Source: Pieris napi (lineage: Eukaryota > Arthropoda > Insecta > Lepidoptera > Pieridae). Taken from it: a stretch of 64,000 bases of DNA. Shown one piece after another: positions 10,799-20,968 of this stretch. The stretch is taken from the NCBI RefSeq assembly GCF_905475465.1, contig NC_062253.1:6138001-6202000 (forward strand), written 5' to 3'. Position 1 is the stretch's first letter. Each line of letters opens with the position of its first letter. Under the pieces are notes generated by a model. The model was not told the DNA's origin, did not search any database, and worked only from the letters and a program-made list of their open reading frames with translations. The translations under genes and the position numbers were made by a program.

Positions 10799-11300
10799 TT
10801 AAAAATATGTTTCAATAAAAGCAGCTCTAGCAGCTTGTCCAGCCAGATTGCTTGGGGGCGTCTAGGTCTTCGTAACATCCAGGTCTTCTTTGATATCAAT
10901 AGCAATATTGTGGAGGATTGCCAGTGCTACTATATATAATTTGGCATTTTCTAATGACACTGAGAAGCCATGAAGAAGACACCTAAATCGAAAACCCTCC
11001 ACCTCTATTACTCTTTTCGACAACAACTCGCACTATGTCACAGATCTTCATAACACACTTCTTTGAAAAGCGGTATTTTGTTTTGAAATCGCCATGCGAA
11101 AGTAATAACGGATTGCACCGAGTTTGGTATGTTTAGACTTTTCTTGGAGGCGACAAATCTTCAATCGTATGTATTAGCTGCATATCAATATTATCTAAAT
11201 CTTCCATTTGATCTATAAAATCTATTTTCAACAAACACAAATACCTACTAACTTAAATCTTTCCTTGAACTAAACAGTCAAAAAATGCTGTCAAACGCGA
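10799..11300 (-). pseudogene. HARBI1-like (PIF/Harbinger) transposase, internally deleted
   Basis: On the minus strand a frame ending at plus 10799 reads RCLLHGFSVSLENAKLYIVA then LAILHNIAIDI, the hallmark C-terminal block of HARBI1-type DDE transposases (LHN motif). A stop interrupts it at about 10876, and a one-base shift separates it from RVVVEKSN further upstream. At about 11135-11206 a short frame MEDLDNIDMQLIHTIEDLSP could be the N-terminus. If so, most of the catalytic core has been deleted between the two. Convergent with the coiled-coil gene at 10231-10697, the usual Harbinger two-gene arrangement. Terminal repeats were not resolved. Confidence 0.65.
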
Positions 11301-11737
11301 AATCAGATAAAATTACGCAATTTTTGTCTTATGCACCCGTTAAACTAGGCCTCTGCGTTGTATAAGCAATGTACAAGTCTTCATACAAACCAGACACTTG
11401 TTATAACTGCAGTATACATCAACCTTGTCAATTCAGGAATTATTAGTAACATTTTTCTTATAACAGGCTTATACGATGTGCATAAATCTTTATTAGTAAG
11501 ACGCGATAATTTCCATCAGAACACATGGCAACAGCTATTAAGCAACCGATAATAATCGATTTAATCAAAAAAAGTCGGAAAGTCATAAGAAAAACCAGTC
11601 CCCCCTAAAGAAAAGGGCATTCAACCACTCGCACTTATTCTACAAATTTATTAAAAAAGTGTGTATTAAATATATTAAATTTAATTCAATCCATTCAATA
11701 TCTAATTGAATATGGGATCGAACTAATATAGTATTTC
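11301..11737. other. no gene seen
   Basis: AT-rich. GGGTGCATAAGACAAAAATT (minus strand, plus about 11317-11340) could be a Harbinger end, but no matching inverted copy was found on the left. Confidence 0.4.
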
Positions 11738-12181
11738 GTGTATCCGATTGAACGTGGTCCAGTAGACTGGTCATCCCGTCCACCGCACACGTTTAGATAC
11801 ATTATGCAAGACCATTTCCTACGGTTTATGGTTTCCTGGTTTAGATGCCTTGCAATTTATTACACGAAATGCTTTATTATTTTATTTGTTTGTCTCCTGT
11901 GGCTTAAATATATTATTTGCGATTCGATGAATCGTATTTGTGGAAAGGAAATAATTGAGTATAAGAAAGAAAACAAGACGGTCTTTTTAGATGTCTTCTT
12001 TGAAAAATCTTCTAATGTTCTTTCTTTTATGGGAGAACTTCACATTCGACTACTTACTTATTCGTTGGATTTTTTACGTCATATTATTCCGATTTTTCAA
12101 TTCACATTTGTATATTTAAGCGCATTACTTAAATATGTTAGAAAATACATATTTAGAAGAAATTTCAACATTAAATTCTAA
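11738..12181 (+). CDS. unassigned 147-codon open frame, possible two-helix membrane protein
   Basis: This is the longest open frame in the window. It is open from just after a TAG at 11729; the first ATG is codon 23 (11804), giving 125 residues. Near residues 37-61 (of the 147) there is a strongly hydrophobic stretch (CFIILFVCLLWLKYIIC), and a second at about 118-137 (HIIPIFQFTFVYLSALL). The tail is basic (RKYIFRRNFNIKF). I recognise no family. The base composition of AT-rich DNA favours F, I, L, Y and K, so the hydrophobic look alone proves little. An AATAAA lies at 12522. It could be a single-exon gene, one exon of a gene, or chance. No repeat overlaps it. Confidence 0.3.
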   Translation: MYPIERGPVDWSSRPPHTFRYIMQDHFLRFMVSWFRCLAIYYTKCFIILFVCLLWLKYIICDSMNRICGKEIIEYKKENKTVFLDVFFEKSSNVLSFMGELHIRLLTYSLDFLRHIIPIFQFTFVYLSALLKYVRKYIFRRNFNIKF

Positions 12182-12299
12182 ATACGATTGTAAACCTCTC
12201 TTTTAAAAATACCAGACAAGATGTTAAAGCTTTTCAAGACTAGAACTATGGTTAAGTGAAAGAAATTAGAACAAAATCAAGTGGGGATTATGTAAGTAC
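12182..12299. other. no gene seen
   Basis: Short AT-rich link between the open frame and the GC-rich stretch. Confidence 0.4.
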
Positions 12300-12480
12300 G
12301 ACGAAAGAATGCAACAGAGGCAGTGGGTGTCGGGTGGAATGGGAGTCGAGAGCGCAATCAAACTGGGATTAGTGACAAAGCGCCGTGACGTCACTCAGCA
12401 CCGATCGATGCTGACGTATCACTGGCATAATTCAATTTTATGCCGTTTAGGCAGTTTTTTGTCAGCGGATTGAAAGCCAC
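12300..12480. promoter_or_regulatory. GC-rich stretch with a perfect CRE, possible promoter or enhancer
   Basis: A roughly 180-bp island is clearly less AT-rich than its flanks. It contains TGACGTCA at 12386-12393 (a perfect CREB/ATF site), a related TGACGTAT at about 12412, and several CpGs (GTGTCGGGTGGAATGGGAGT region). No TATA box or initiator can be assigned. It lies downstream of the 11738-12181 frame and upstream of a LINE tail, so its target is unknown. Confidence 0.3.
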
Positions 12481-12877
12481 GCTTTGAAAATTATTAGTTT
12501 ATAGATGATTCAATATTAAATAATAAAATATAAATCTGTTAAAATAAATAGCGTATAATGGTTCATACATACACTAGTGATTTTGTTAATAAAATTCAAA
12601 ATTAAAATTCAAAAGTCAATTATTCATCTAGGTACAATTTGTACACTTATGCATGTTAATTTACGCCTTGTCATATTACACATTGTTATCGTCTATGTGT
12701 TCTTGAATGTGTAATATCTTTTTTTTATTAGGGTTTCCTTCATGTAAAGTTTAAACTTATGTAGCGGAAGTTTGGTGACATAATATCACGCAATTTAATA
12801 AAGCGTACTTAAGGGAATTAAACACGTTTTTAATTGACTTAGTAGTTTATTCGTTATAAACATGGTGCGGCATGTGA

Positions 12878-13114
12878 AGCTATAAATACAGGGGTCTAGG
12901 CTCCGAATATGATTTTGTCCCATTTGGTGTCGAGACCCTTGGTCCGTGGGGTTCTAGCGCTATAAGGATTTTTAAGGAAATAGAAAAAAGGTTAGTCGAC
13001 ATCACAGGAGACCGAAGAGCTGGCAGCTACCTCGACAAAAGAATTAGTCTAGCTATTCAAAGGGGGAACGCTGCCAGTATGCCTAAAGGGACTTCTTATA
13101 ATAACATATTTTAG
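12878..13114 (+). pseudogene. LINE ORF2 C-terminus, in frame (family 1)
   Basis: The best-preserved member. One frame runs SEYDFVPFGVETLGPWGSSA, then KRLVDITGDRRAGSYLDKRI, then SLAIQRGNAASMPKGT to TAG at 13112-13114. It is 5'-truncated: the reverse transcriptase domain is missing. The 3' untranslated region continues to about 13200 with the GTTAGCTGTAGGATT block. No start codon belongs to this fragment, so it is a dead-on-arrival copy rather than a gene. Confidence 0.8.
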
Positions 13115-13205
13115 TTACTATATTTTAAGGTTATGTTTTTGGTTATATTAATTTTTGTTAGCTGTAGGATTTGAAATAACACATTAATAATAACATAGAA
13201 ATATA
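13115..13205 (+). repeat. LINE 3'-untranslated region (family 1)
   Basis: Directly follows the LINE stop and shares AATTTTTGTTAGCTGTAGGA with 3790-3915. Confidence 0.55.
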
Positions 13206-13233
13206 CAACTATGTATAATATACATTTCTCGCA

Positions 13234-13521
13234 ATGAAAACCAATGGTCAATTTAGAACAGCAGCTAGCATAATTACATACAATACCTACTCAGTGAGTT
13301 GCCCACGGGAGCCATCACGTGAGGCGGACGGTAGGGCGGACGGATGGGCGGCCGCTGTGGGATTACCACGGATTATGAAAACTTCACGAATGTTCCCGAA
13401 TAGAGCTAGTTCAAGTTTTATTGATGAGAACTTTATGGCAGTTTACATTGCCTGTTTAAAGTCCGCTATTGTGTTGGTTTTCATGAGTGTTTCAAAGTTA
13501 GCGAGTTGTTTAAATGCATAA
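13234..13521 (+). CDS. unassigned 95-codon open frame
   Basis: Starts with a true ATG (13234-13236). The middle is charged and CpG-rich (REPSREADGRADGWAAAVG, from about 13309 to 13365), and the C-terminus is hydrophobic (VYIACLKSAIVLVFMSVSKL). The GC-rich middle differs from the surroundings. No family is recognised. It sits immediately downstream of a LINE tail, and only sequence conservation could tell whether it is real. Confidence 0.2.
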   Translation: MKTNGQFRTAASIITYNTYSVSCPREPSREADGRADGWAAAVGLPRIMKTSRMFPNRASSSFIDENFMAVYIACLKSAIVLVFMSVSKLASCLNA

Positions 13522-13559
13522 CATTATTACGTTCGATCGTGATAAGTATAAATACTTTT

Positions 13560-13700
13560 AATTTTATTTTTTTTATTTATTTACACTTTGTTGCTTTATA
13601 ATATAAAAATTTAACATAATTACATTTAAAGGAAAGGCAACTGGCGGCCTTATCGCTTTCGAGCGATCTCTTCCAGGCAACCACAGTGAGAAAAGAAAAT
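13560..13700 (-). repeat. LINE 3'-untranslated region (family 2)
   Basis: On the minus strand this reads CCTGGAAGAGATCGCTCGAA, then GCGATAAGGCCGCC, and ends in a run related to TTTATTTATTTACAC on the plus strand. The block recurs at 49390-49475 (+), and its A-rich end at 62300-62350. It is typical of lepidopteran LINE tails. Confidence 0.65.
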
Positions 13701-14426
13701 AAAGTTACTCAATAGTTAATAAGAATGATGGCTAATGGTTTACGGACATCACGTTTTATTCCTACAGAAGTCATTTTTTTTGGGTTATAAAGGGCCTGAT
13801 TACTTACTTGCCTAAAAAATATTAACAGGCGCAGAGAAGTGTTTGTATCTGTATTATCGCAGTATCGCCCGTTGATATATAAAATAAGGTTTTTAAAAAC
13901 AAATGTTATTCAAAGGTCATTTTTGCTGTAATTTCAGAATATTGTACTAAAAGAATAATTTACAAACAAGGCAGTTGCTCTGTATTAAAAATAACAATAG
14001 AAAAATGAAATCTAAGTTCCCGCTTCGTGGAAATTTCAAATTTGGAACCTAGAACTGTCAACTTAACATAAAACATTAACATAATGAGACAAGTGAGTAA
14101 GATATCGGCTGACAGTTGCTTACATCCCCATAGAATTGCCTACATAATGAAGCGGTCGTAATGTCGTAAACTCCAAATTACGATCACAGGCATTTAATTG
14201 CACCTATTTCGAAGATATATTATCGTTGTCATACTACTGTTCAAGGAATTTAATGTGAGATGAGTACGTAGGTATATAAAAATCAGTATTGGACATATAA
14301 AGCATGTGATTATCATCCCTGAAGTTCGTGGGTTTCGATTCAACTATTAACTATAGATTTTTGAATATAAATTATACAATCTAACATCAGCCGCATCAAA
14401 CACCCAGAAGCGTTTTTATAAAAATA
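13701..14426. other. no gene seen
   Basis: No supported gene or matched repeat. Confidence 0.5.
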
Positions 14427-14816
14427 CTAGCTGACCGGGCAAACGTCGTTTTGCCATGTTTATCATTTATAATAAAAAATAGGGGTTGATCGTAGAGGGG
14501 GGAAAATTAGGGGTTGTATGTATTTTTTAATGCTGTATGATAAAAAAATAGGGGTTGATCGTGGTCGAGTGAAAATTAGGGGTTGTATGTATTTTTTAAT
14601 GCTGTATGATAAAAATATAATTAAAAAAAAAATATCTAACAATAAAAAAAACTAATTTAGAGGTGGACTACCCTTAACATTTAGGGGGATGAAAAATAGA
14701 TGTTGTCCGATTCTCAGACATACCCAATACGCACACAAAATTTCATGAGAATCGGTCAAGCCGTTTCGGAGGAGTTTAACTGCAAACACCGCGACACGAG
14801 AATTTTATATATTAGA
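14427..14816 (-). mobile_element. non-autonomous Helitron-like element
   Basis: On the minus strand it starts TCTAATATATAAAATTCTCG after A and ends GGTCAGCTAG before T (plus 14427). Just before the end, GGCAAAAC...GTTTGCC forms the expected 3' hairpin. A tandem internal repeat (aggggttgat...ttttttaatgctgtatgat) occurs twice near 14482-14610. Same family as 22232-22521. No coding capacity. Confidence 0.8.
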
Positions 14817-15246
14817 TTTAAAAAGCGAAAATTATCTTTATTATACAGTAAAGTGTTAAAACAATGTAATAAAAGTTAAAGTACATCATCACATGTACAT
14901 TTTATTCGCTACTTATGTCATGTTCGGTATATTTGAACACGTTTTACTATCGCGAGTATTTATTGGGTAAATACTTATGTATCTGGCACTGGCAGTACCG
15001 TATATACTCACTACCGACGTAACGCGGCGAACTCCATTCCGTATAATTCGACTATAAAACTACTCATAAACAGCCGATATCGACACTGTGTTAACAACAC
15101 TCATGTATAATGGCATTCAAGTACTCAGCCGGGAGTAATGTAGCCGCAAATTGTTCGTAGATATACTTAGCAAATACAAAATTGTAGGTTGAATTTTTGT
15201 ATAGTATATTTCACCATTATTCAAATCTGCTATCATTTACTAATTA
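14817..15246. other. no gene seen
   Basis: No supported gene or matched repeat. Confidence 0.45.
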
Positions 15247-15420
15247 TAATACCTAATACCACCCGTATCACCTCAACGCCCGTCGACCTACAACCGTTTT
15301 GGCCGTGCACCATCACTATGTGAAACCAGTTGCCCACTGAAATATTTTCGAATCAATTCGACTTAGGAACCGTCAAGAAAAGAGCGTACCAATTCTTAAA
15401 AACCCAGCAACGCGGATGAG
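15247..15420 (-). repeat. high-copy repeat B
   Basis: Minus-strand copy with ATCACCTCAACGCCCGTCGA, AATCAATTCGACTTAGGAAC and AAGAGCGTACCAATTCTTAA on the plus strand. It extends further toward the distal end of the repeat than most copies; the matching extension is at 38770-38990. Confidence 0.7.
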
Positions 15421-15429
15421 CCTCGTATG

Positions 15430-15783
15430 TATACTTATGTACGCGCGTAAGAAGTTTAGTTAGTTATAGTTTTTGATTGCATGCAAGTAATTAATTACAA
15501 TTAAATAATCAAAGGCTGGAAAAGGAGTCATAATAGTCAATAAAGTTCAGTTTACATTTGAAAAATTAAATAAATAAATATATATTATTATTCTCTTTCA
15601 TTAAGTGTAACATAAATTCTATTATTATTCGAATGTTGTTTTTAAATTATGTCCAATGCCGTAGCATCTTCCGTGGGCAACTTCATTCTGTTAATTTTGT
15701 GTCACGGTGCGCGCGCATCGTAAAATTTCACTCTCATAAATTTTTCAAAACGCGCCTAAAGAAGTATAACTTCAAAAATGTTT
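15430..15783 (+). repeat. repeat F, copy 1
   Basis: A roughly 350-bp unit repeated with high similarity at 55553-55923. Shared landmarks are CGCGCGTAAGAAGTT, CTGGAAAAGGAGTCATAATA, GTCCAATGCCGTAGCATC, GTGCGCGCGCATCGTA and AAAGAAGTATAACTTC. The ends form small hairpins (GAAGT..ACTTC) like those of copies A and B at 1456 and 39076. No open frame is shared by the two copies. Probably a non-autonomous DNA element. Confidence 0.7.
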
Positions 15784-15924
15784 GTAAAAATAAAAATAGA
15801 TTGTGGCAAAAATTCTTTTGAACACTGAAAGAATTAATCATGGGAAGTATAATACGAATTGATGACGCTTTTATGCAGGCCACTACGTCATGCCATGCTG
15901 GTCAAAGTACGTTTGTAACAAACC

Positions 15925-16080
15925 TTAAACTCAAACTCAAAATAACTTTATTCATATAGGTAAATAAGTACACTTATGAACGTCAGAAAAGAAGTTAAAT
16001 TAATTCTAAATTTACATTTACTACCAAGTTCGCAAGTCAAGGGCGTAGAGCGGGCAAGCACTTAAAACACTGAATTTAAG
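15925..16080 (-). repeat. dispersed repeat C
   Basis: Contains CTTTATTCATATAGGTAAAT, ACACTTATGAACGTCAGAAA and TCAAGGGCGTAGAGCGGGCA, the reverse complement of the blocks at 4415-4580 and 19850-20015. Confidence 0.65.
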
Positions 16081-16589
16081 GTTAAATGGACTTATTTGTA
16101 CCATACTTTTTTGAGTTCTGTTTTCTTCGTCACACTGCATATATAACAGAATAAATAATAGTTAGAAAAAACTATGTTTATGTAAAAACCAGAACACGTT
16201 TAATTAAAACAGCATAATTAACAATTAAGGAGCTGATTGTGTCTAATACATTTAAATCTCGATAAGCTCCGAGTCGGCGTCCGTATGTCAACAACGATTA
16301 TCAGTTAGTACTAAGTTTAGTTTAATTTAGAGAGATCCCATGATCAGTGGCCTCGTCACGTCGGGATCACTTCGCGACTTTAATTAAGTAGCATATAATA
16401 ACTATAGACTAATCTGTTTGTTTTTAATTTTCCAATTATTTAGGCTGTTTAATTTATATGCTGGACAACACCGCGCAGAGGGTGGTTTTGAAATATTTAA
16501 AAATAAGTGTTTTATTTAATGTAAACTCTCTACGTAGTATATAAGTTATATTACATTATAATAAATTATATTTTTTTATAACAAAAAAC
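16081..16589. other. no gene seen
   Basis: No supported gene or matched repeat. Confidence 0.5.
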
Positions 16590-16700
16590 AAAGCGGGCTA
16601 ACCGGATATAACGCCGCTGCCCATGGCAGTGTAAACGACACTGCCAGACAGCTCGGAAGAGCTCTCAGGTGCGTTTCCCGCCTATACCGAGTTGGTACTT
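16590..16700 (+). repeat. high-copy repeat B, decayed
   Basis: GCCGCTGCCCATGGCAGTGT and ACACTGCCAGACAGCTCGGA correspond to the centre of the repeat at 6890-7030. Confidence 0.5.
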
Positions 16701-17629
16701 TTGTACTTCTCTTATATACTAAGAATATCATTAATAGACCTATTCATAAATATATTACAATTTATTACGTAAAAATTATATATGTTTTTGTATACAAGCA
16801 TTTATAATTATAAATAACTTAAATAGGTGTTTAAAAACACCCTCTTTTGACGCACAACTAATCACAGTAGTATACACATTTCAACTTGTATCTAAAACAA
16901 CTCCCTAAATTAATCGAGTATGTATTAACGAAATATTTGACGTAATTTTAATAAAACACCGTTTGTTTATTATTGGATTTGTTGATAAACATTAAAGTGC
17001 GAGGTTTAGTTTCTGGACCTGCCTTTTGAGTGCAAATCGAAACACTCCGAATATCGATATTTGGATTGATACAGGTCATAGAGGTTCCAATAACTGAGTC
17101 GTGGTTTTAATTTGATTAATTCGCGTCTCATACGTTTACTGCAGTGCTAAAGCTATTTATAATAAATTTTAGATTGTACTACCGAAATGCTTGATAAAAT
17201 TATAACTTATTTCAAAGTACAAGGTGATCCTAACTCTTGTAATGTGGTTAAAGAATACACAACGTAGGTTTAATTACCGAAAAACAATATTATTCTGATT
17301 GGTGACACGAAGGCTGACCACTTACTTACCTTAAAATTATTAATGAACTAGATGCAAATTGCGTATTAGATTGCGTACATTGGAGCACACGATATCAAAC
17401 ACTCTGGTTAATATAAGAGTTATAGTTATATTGCTAATAAATAAATATAATAAAGCATCCAAAACTCAGCGCAATGTAAATAGAATGCAAAATTTTAGTA
17501 TAATTATTATTCTCACAAAACCATACTCAAATCGTATATTAAATATGCGTCTGGCCTCACATAATGAAAGCACAGTAGAGTAATGACGTTGTACTAAACA
17601 TACGCAAACAATTAAACCGGTATTTCTAT
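16701..17629. other. no gene seen
   Basis: Unannotated AT-rich sequence. The short open frames here have no recognisable content. Confidence 0.5.
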
Positions 17630-17960
17630 ATCCTGTGACGAGCTGGGCGGGCGTCGCTCGACGAGCACGCACCGCCATTATCCCGGCGCAGCACGTCCCA
17701 TTGATCACTGTGCGTTTAATATCCAACAAAGAATTCTGCTTCAAGTAAAAACCTCAAAATCCTTTTTAAAACTGCTCTCGTGCATGATGCATGTAATTAA
17801 AAAGTGGGGCAACCGACCGTCCATTATAACGTGAGCTCTCGAATCCAACGTCATTTCTCTCGTTACTGTGAATTCGTACTATCTCAGGCGGGTGGGCAGG
17901 TCTAGGTCGACTGGTTTATTGAGGGGGCGAGTGATAAAACCGCAGAGCTGTGATATCTGC
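17630..17960. promoter_or_regulatory. GC-elevated, apparently single-copy stretch
   Basis: 17640-17710 (gagctgggcgggcgtcgctc and following) is CpG-rich and overlaps a minus-strand frame with CCAGIMAVRARRATPAQLVT. 17815-17935 is also GC-elevated (GTGGGCAGGTCTAGGTCGAC). No splice-site pair delimits an exon and no other copy exists in the window. It could be a regulatory region or an unrecognised 5' exon. Confidence 0.25.
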
Positions 17961-18108
17961 TGCGCTTGATATTATGTTGATTTATATACGTATAAACGAA
18001 TATTTCGTAATGAACGTCCCGATTGGGAAATGTTATTGTGCGATGTTACAACATGTCGAATGTTAAAGTAATGTTGTTTTTGTTTAAAATTGTACTGCCA
18101 CAGAATCT

Positions 18109-18350
18109 ACAGGGTGGCCAATAAGTCGTGGATCAAACGCAAATAGGGGATTGATGAGGTAATCAGCTGCAAAAAATTGTTCCACGGGACGTCTCTAAGC
18201 TCAACCCTGCAGAGTTATAATTTATTTTGCGTTTTTATGAGAAACTTGACTTTTTCTACTATATCTTATTAAAATTCGAAAAAATCTACATCCTGTATCT
18301 TTTTAATAATATCCACTAGATTGGTACTGATGAGTTCTTGCATTAGACAT
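18109..18350 (+). repeat. repeat E, longest copy
   Basis: Begins ACAGGGTGGCCAATAAGTCG and continues GATCAAACGCAAATAGGGGA, GACGTCTCTAAGCTCAACCC and AGATTGGTACTGATGAGTTC. Reverse-strand copies lie at 7022-7266 and 40025-40140. No coding capacity. Confidence 0.7.
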
Positions 18351-19375
18351 ACTATTTATAGTTGAGTGTATTGAAGATAATATTAAGTTATACGATATAA
18401 AAAAAATTCAAATCATAACTTTTTGTTTACTTCGGAACTGTTTTGTTTACTCCCCACTGTGAAAAAAAATTACTCTACCGAAAAGTGACCCTTTATTACA
18501 AGTTTTGGTGCATTTAATAGGGATTCTGAAAAGGTATTACACATGGCCATGAGTCGCTTTAATATCTTTCTAGGAAGAATCACAAACAACTGTTGTTAAG
18601 TGAGTTAAGTACGCCCTTGAGTTTGTGTTCGAACCCCGGTAAATTAATACTTAATTGTACGGTAATGAAATCAGGATGCTTTAGACCTACAAAAGTACGT
18701 GCGTCGCGAATAAAGAGTAACCTACTCGCGTTTTATTTCTATTAAAGTTATCAATAATGGAGAAATGGGATACCAAGTTGTGAATAGTCCTGTAATGCGT
18801 CTAGTATTTTTGTATTTTCGTAAATTTATTGACTAACGGTCTTATTCATAAACTTAGCTGATATATTTAGCTTATACATTACAGTTACAAAAAGAAACGA
18901 TGCAATAAACATTTAATAGGTATTGTGTTATTAAATTATTTTTATGTGATACTTCATACATTGTCGCTAAATGTTTGTGAGGTGCACTAGATCAAAACTA
19001 ATTTATCTATCTGGATACACTCCACAGAGCAACCGAACAAAGGGTTTAATTACATCATACGATTTTCAACCATATTACCTAAGCATAAAGCATATATATG
19101 AAACCATTGCATTGATTTATGACAAAGTGGATAATTTGGCAAAATTTAATGTATTTGACAAGCATGTCATTTACATAATTATTCAAATATTTATAAATTA
19201 TTTCAATGAATTTCGTATTAAATTGATGTTCATTTACTAAAACCTTTTAGCTTCTAAGCTTTGAAGTTTTTTAAAGTAATATCTGGGTTGTCTGGAAGAA
19301 GCCACTTTTAGTGACTTACTCACCCTATGTATTCTTGTATTTTTTTCACATTTTGTGATAGAAATAAAGTGTTTA
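18351..19375. other. no gene seen
   Basis: AT-rich. The 89-codon frame at 18971 has no recognisable content. Confidence 0.5.
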
Positions 19376-19377
19376 TA

Positions 19378-19618
19378 AGGGTCTGTTTCACAATGTTTGG
19401 ATAAAGTACCAAATAGCTATGCAACACATAAAGTATTTGGAAGATAAATTGTGCTATTTGACATTCATCGGACTCATAACTTATGATGGACTTTGTGTGA
19501 CGAATAGCGCTATCTGACAGTCGTGAAACGCAACAGTAGTGTTTATCCTACCAATAAGTTATAAATAGCTAATTTGGATCTTATGTAGAACTTATCCATA
19601 CATTGTGAAACAGACCCT
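19378..19618. mobile_element. 241-bp MITE with TA target duplication
   Basis: Terminal inverted repeats AGGGTCTGTTTCACAATGT...and ACATTGTGAAACAGACCCT are near-perfect over about 25 bp, and TA flanks both sides (19376-19377 and 19619-19620). The target duplication fits Tc1/mariner-type or similar transposition, but the superfamily is not proven. Non-coding. Confidence 0.8.
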
Positions 19619-19849
19619 TAGTATAAAGTATAAACATCAAACAAATTAACAAATTCAGGTCTATCATCGATTCACAACGTCTATCATCGATTAAATTTTA
19701 AATATTCTGATTTAATTGAAGCGCTGGTATAAGTAAGCCTTATTTATCATAACTTAAAAACTATTTACACACTTAATTTTTAATCCGTTATCACCTCATC
19801 ACACATGTCATACTTGAAATATTAAATAAAACTTAAAAGCATTATTAAT

Positions 19850-20015
19850 TCTTATTTATTGCCAGTTCTTCTCTTCCATTTTACGCCCTTGATTTGAGAA
19901 CTGGCAGTAAAAGTAAAATTAGAAGTATTTAATGTATATTTCTTTTTTGACGTTCAAGTGTACATTGTCTTACCTATATGAATAAATGATTTTGACTTTT
20001 AACTTTTAATAACAT
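19850..20015 (+). repeat. dispersed repeat C
   Basis: Contains CAGTTCTTCTCTTCCATTTT, TTGATTTGAGAACTGGCAGT, AATGTATATTTCTTTTTTGA and TACCTATATGAATAAATGAT, ending in an A/T-rich tail. Confidence 0.7.
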
Positions 20016-20429
20016 TAAGGATTCCCTGACATATTTAACGCCATAGGGACACGGCACGTGCTTCCTGGTGATTAGAAACCAAGAGTCACTCGAATAGTCA
20101 CTCGACTCAACCCTCTACCACAGAAGAGAGACGTGACGGACAATGCGCACTTGTCCACAATTACTCAGTGATTATCGCAGAACAATGTTGGTATAATGGA
20201 AACACATTTTGCGGTAAGAAAAGAATTTTGAGCCCTTTGATACCACACTCAACTCAGATTTTTGTGTATGAAATTAAATAAGTTTTAAGGCATTTTATTA
20301 ATAACAGCGGTTAATATGAAAAAAATAAACTTACAATATAAGCTTATTTAATGGTAATTATGACAAATGAAATACAAATTTATGTTATCATATAAAGAGG
20401 TATCTGGTAGTAATTTTTCTTATCAACAT
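20016..20429. other. no gene seen
   Basis: No supported gene or matched repeat. Confidence 0.45.
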
Positions 20430-20680
20430 ACTAGTGCGCGACAACTTTTTAGGTCTGAGCCTCAGATTTCTATCTGTTTTGTGATCATTTGTTTTTTTTT
20501 CTAATTCGTTTGGTGATCAGCCTTCTGTGCCTGAAACGCACGGATCTAAGGCATGGCGGTTTCCTTACAATGTTTTCCTACACTGTACGAGCCATAATGC
20601 GCACATAGACAAAAAGTCCACAATCCACAGTAGTTACAGAGTCGGAGTCGAATTTACATCTTCACACTAATGCAATGAGG
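20430..20680 (-). mobile_element. tRNA-derived SINE
   Basis: Minus-strand copy: TTTTTAGGTCTGAGCCTCAG, TTGGTGATCAGCCTTCTGTG, ACGGATCTAAGGCATGGCGG and AAAGTCCACAATCCACAG (plus strand) are the reverse of the SINE body. The tRNA-like head is decayed. Confidence 0.7.
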
Positions 20681-20922
20681 CAAATTCAGCTCTTTTAGAT
20701 GTTTGCCCTATTGATATGCGATGTCATTTAAATAAAAGCTGAATTTTTCAATTTAAAACTAACTTTCGCGTTGTTTGTATGACAAATACATATATAATCA
20801 ATCAATCGTCCGTTAGGCGCATTGGAATGATTAAATTATGAATAATATTTTTATTTGTTAGTTTATTACCTTATATAGTTTCTACTTTTTGAACCTAAAA
20901 CAACAAATAAATTGATACTTAC
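20681..20922. other. start of intron 2 of the minus-strand gene
   Basis: If the signal-peptide exon is real, transcription continues leftwards through this AT-rich sequence. No downstream exon was identified in the window. Confidence 0.35.
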
Positions 20923-20968
20923 CAGCAAACAGGAGTAAGATGAAGGGCAGACTCCCGCCGATCGCCAT
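20923..20968 (-). CDS. signal-peptide coding exon of a secreted or membrane protein (partial)
   Basis: The exon spans 20923-20977. On the minus strand it follows GATATGTTACAG, and after 9 bp of leader has ATG in a good context (G at -3 and +4). It encodes MAIGGSLPFILLLFA plus one base and then meets the consensus donor G|GTAAGTATC, so the next intron is in phase 1. The peptide has the short n-region and hydrophobic core of a signal peptide. The exon is GC-rich in an AT-rich setting and overlaps no repeat. Phase-1 introns after a signal peptide are common in secreted and cell-surface proteins, for example the immunoglobulin superfamily, but the product is unknown because no later exon was found. 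A likely non-coding first exon lies at about 25056-25200. I am fairly confident this is a real exon. Confidence 0.65.

Noticed and set aside
10118..11340. Terminal inverted repeats of the Harbinger relic (GGGCATAAACACC versus GGGTGCATAAGAC)
   Set aside because: The two sequences differ by indels and the left one lacks a TTA/TAA flank, so I do not call the element's borders.
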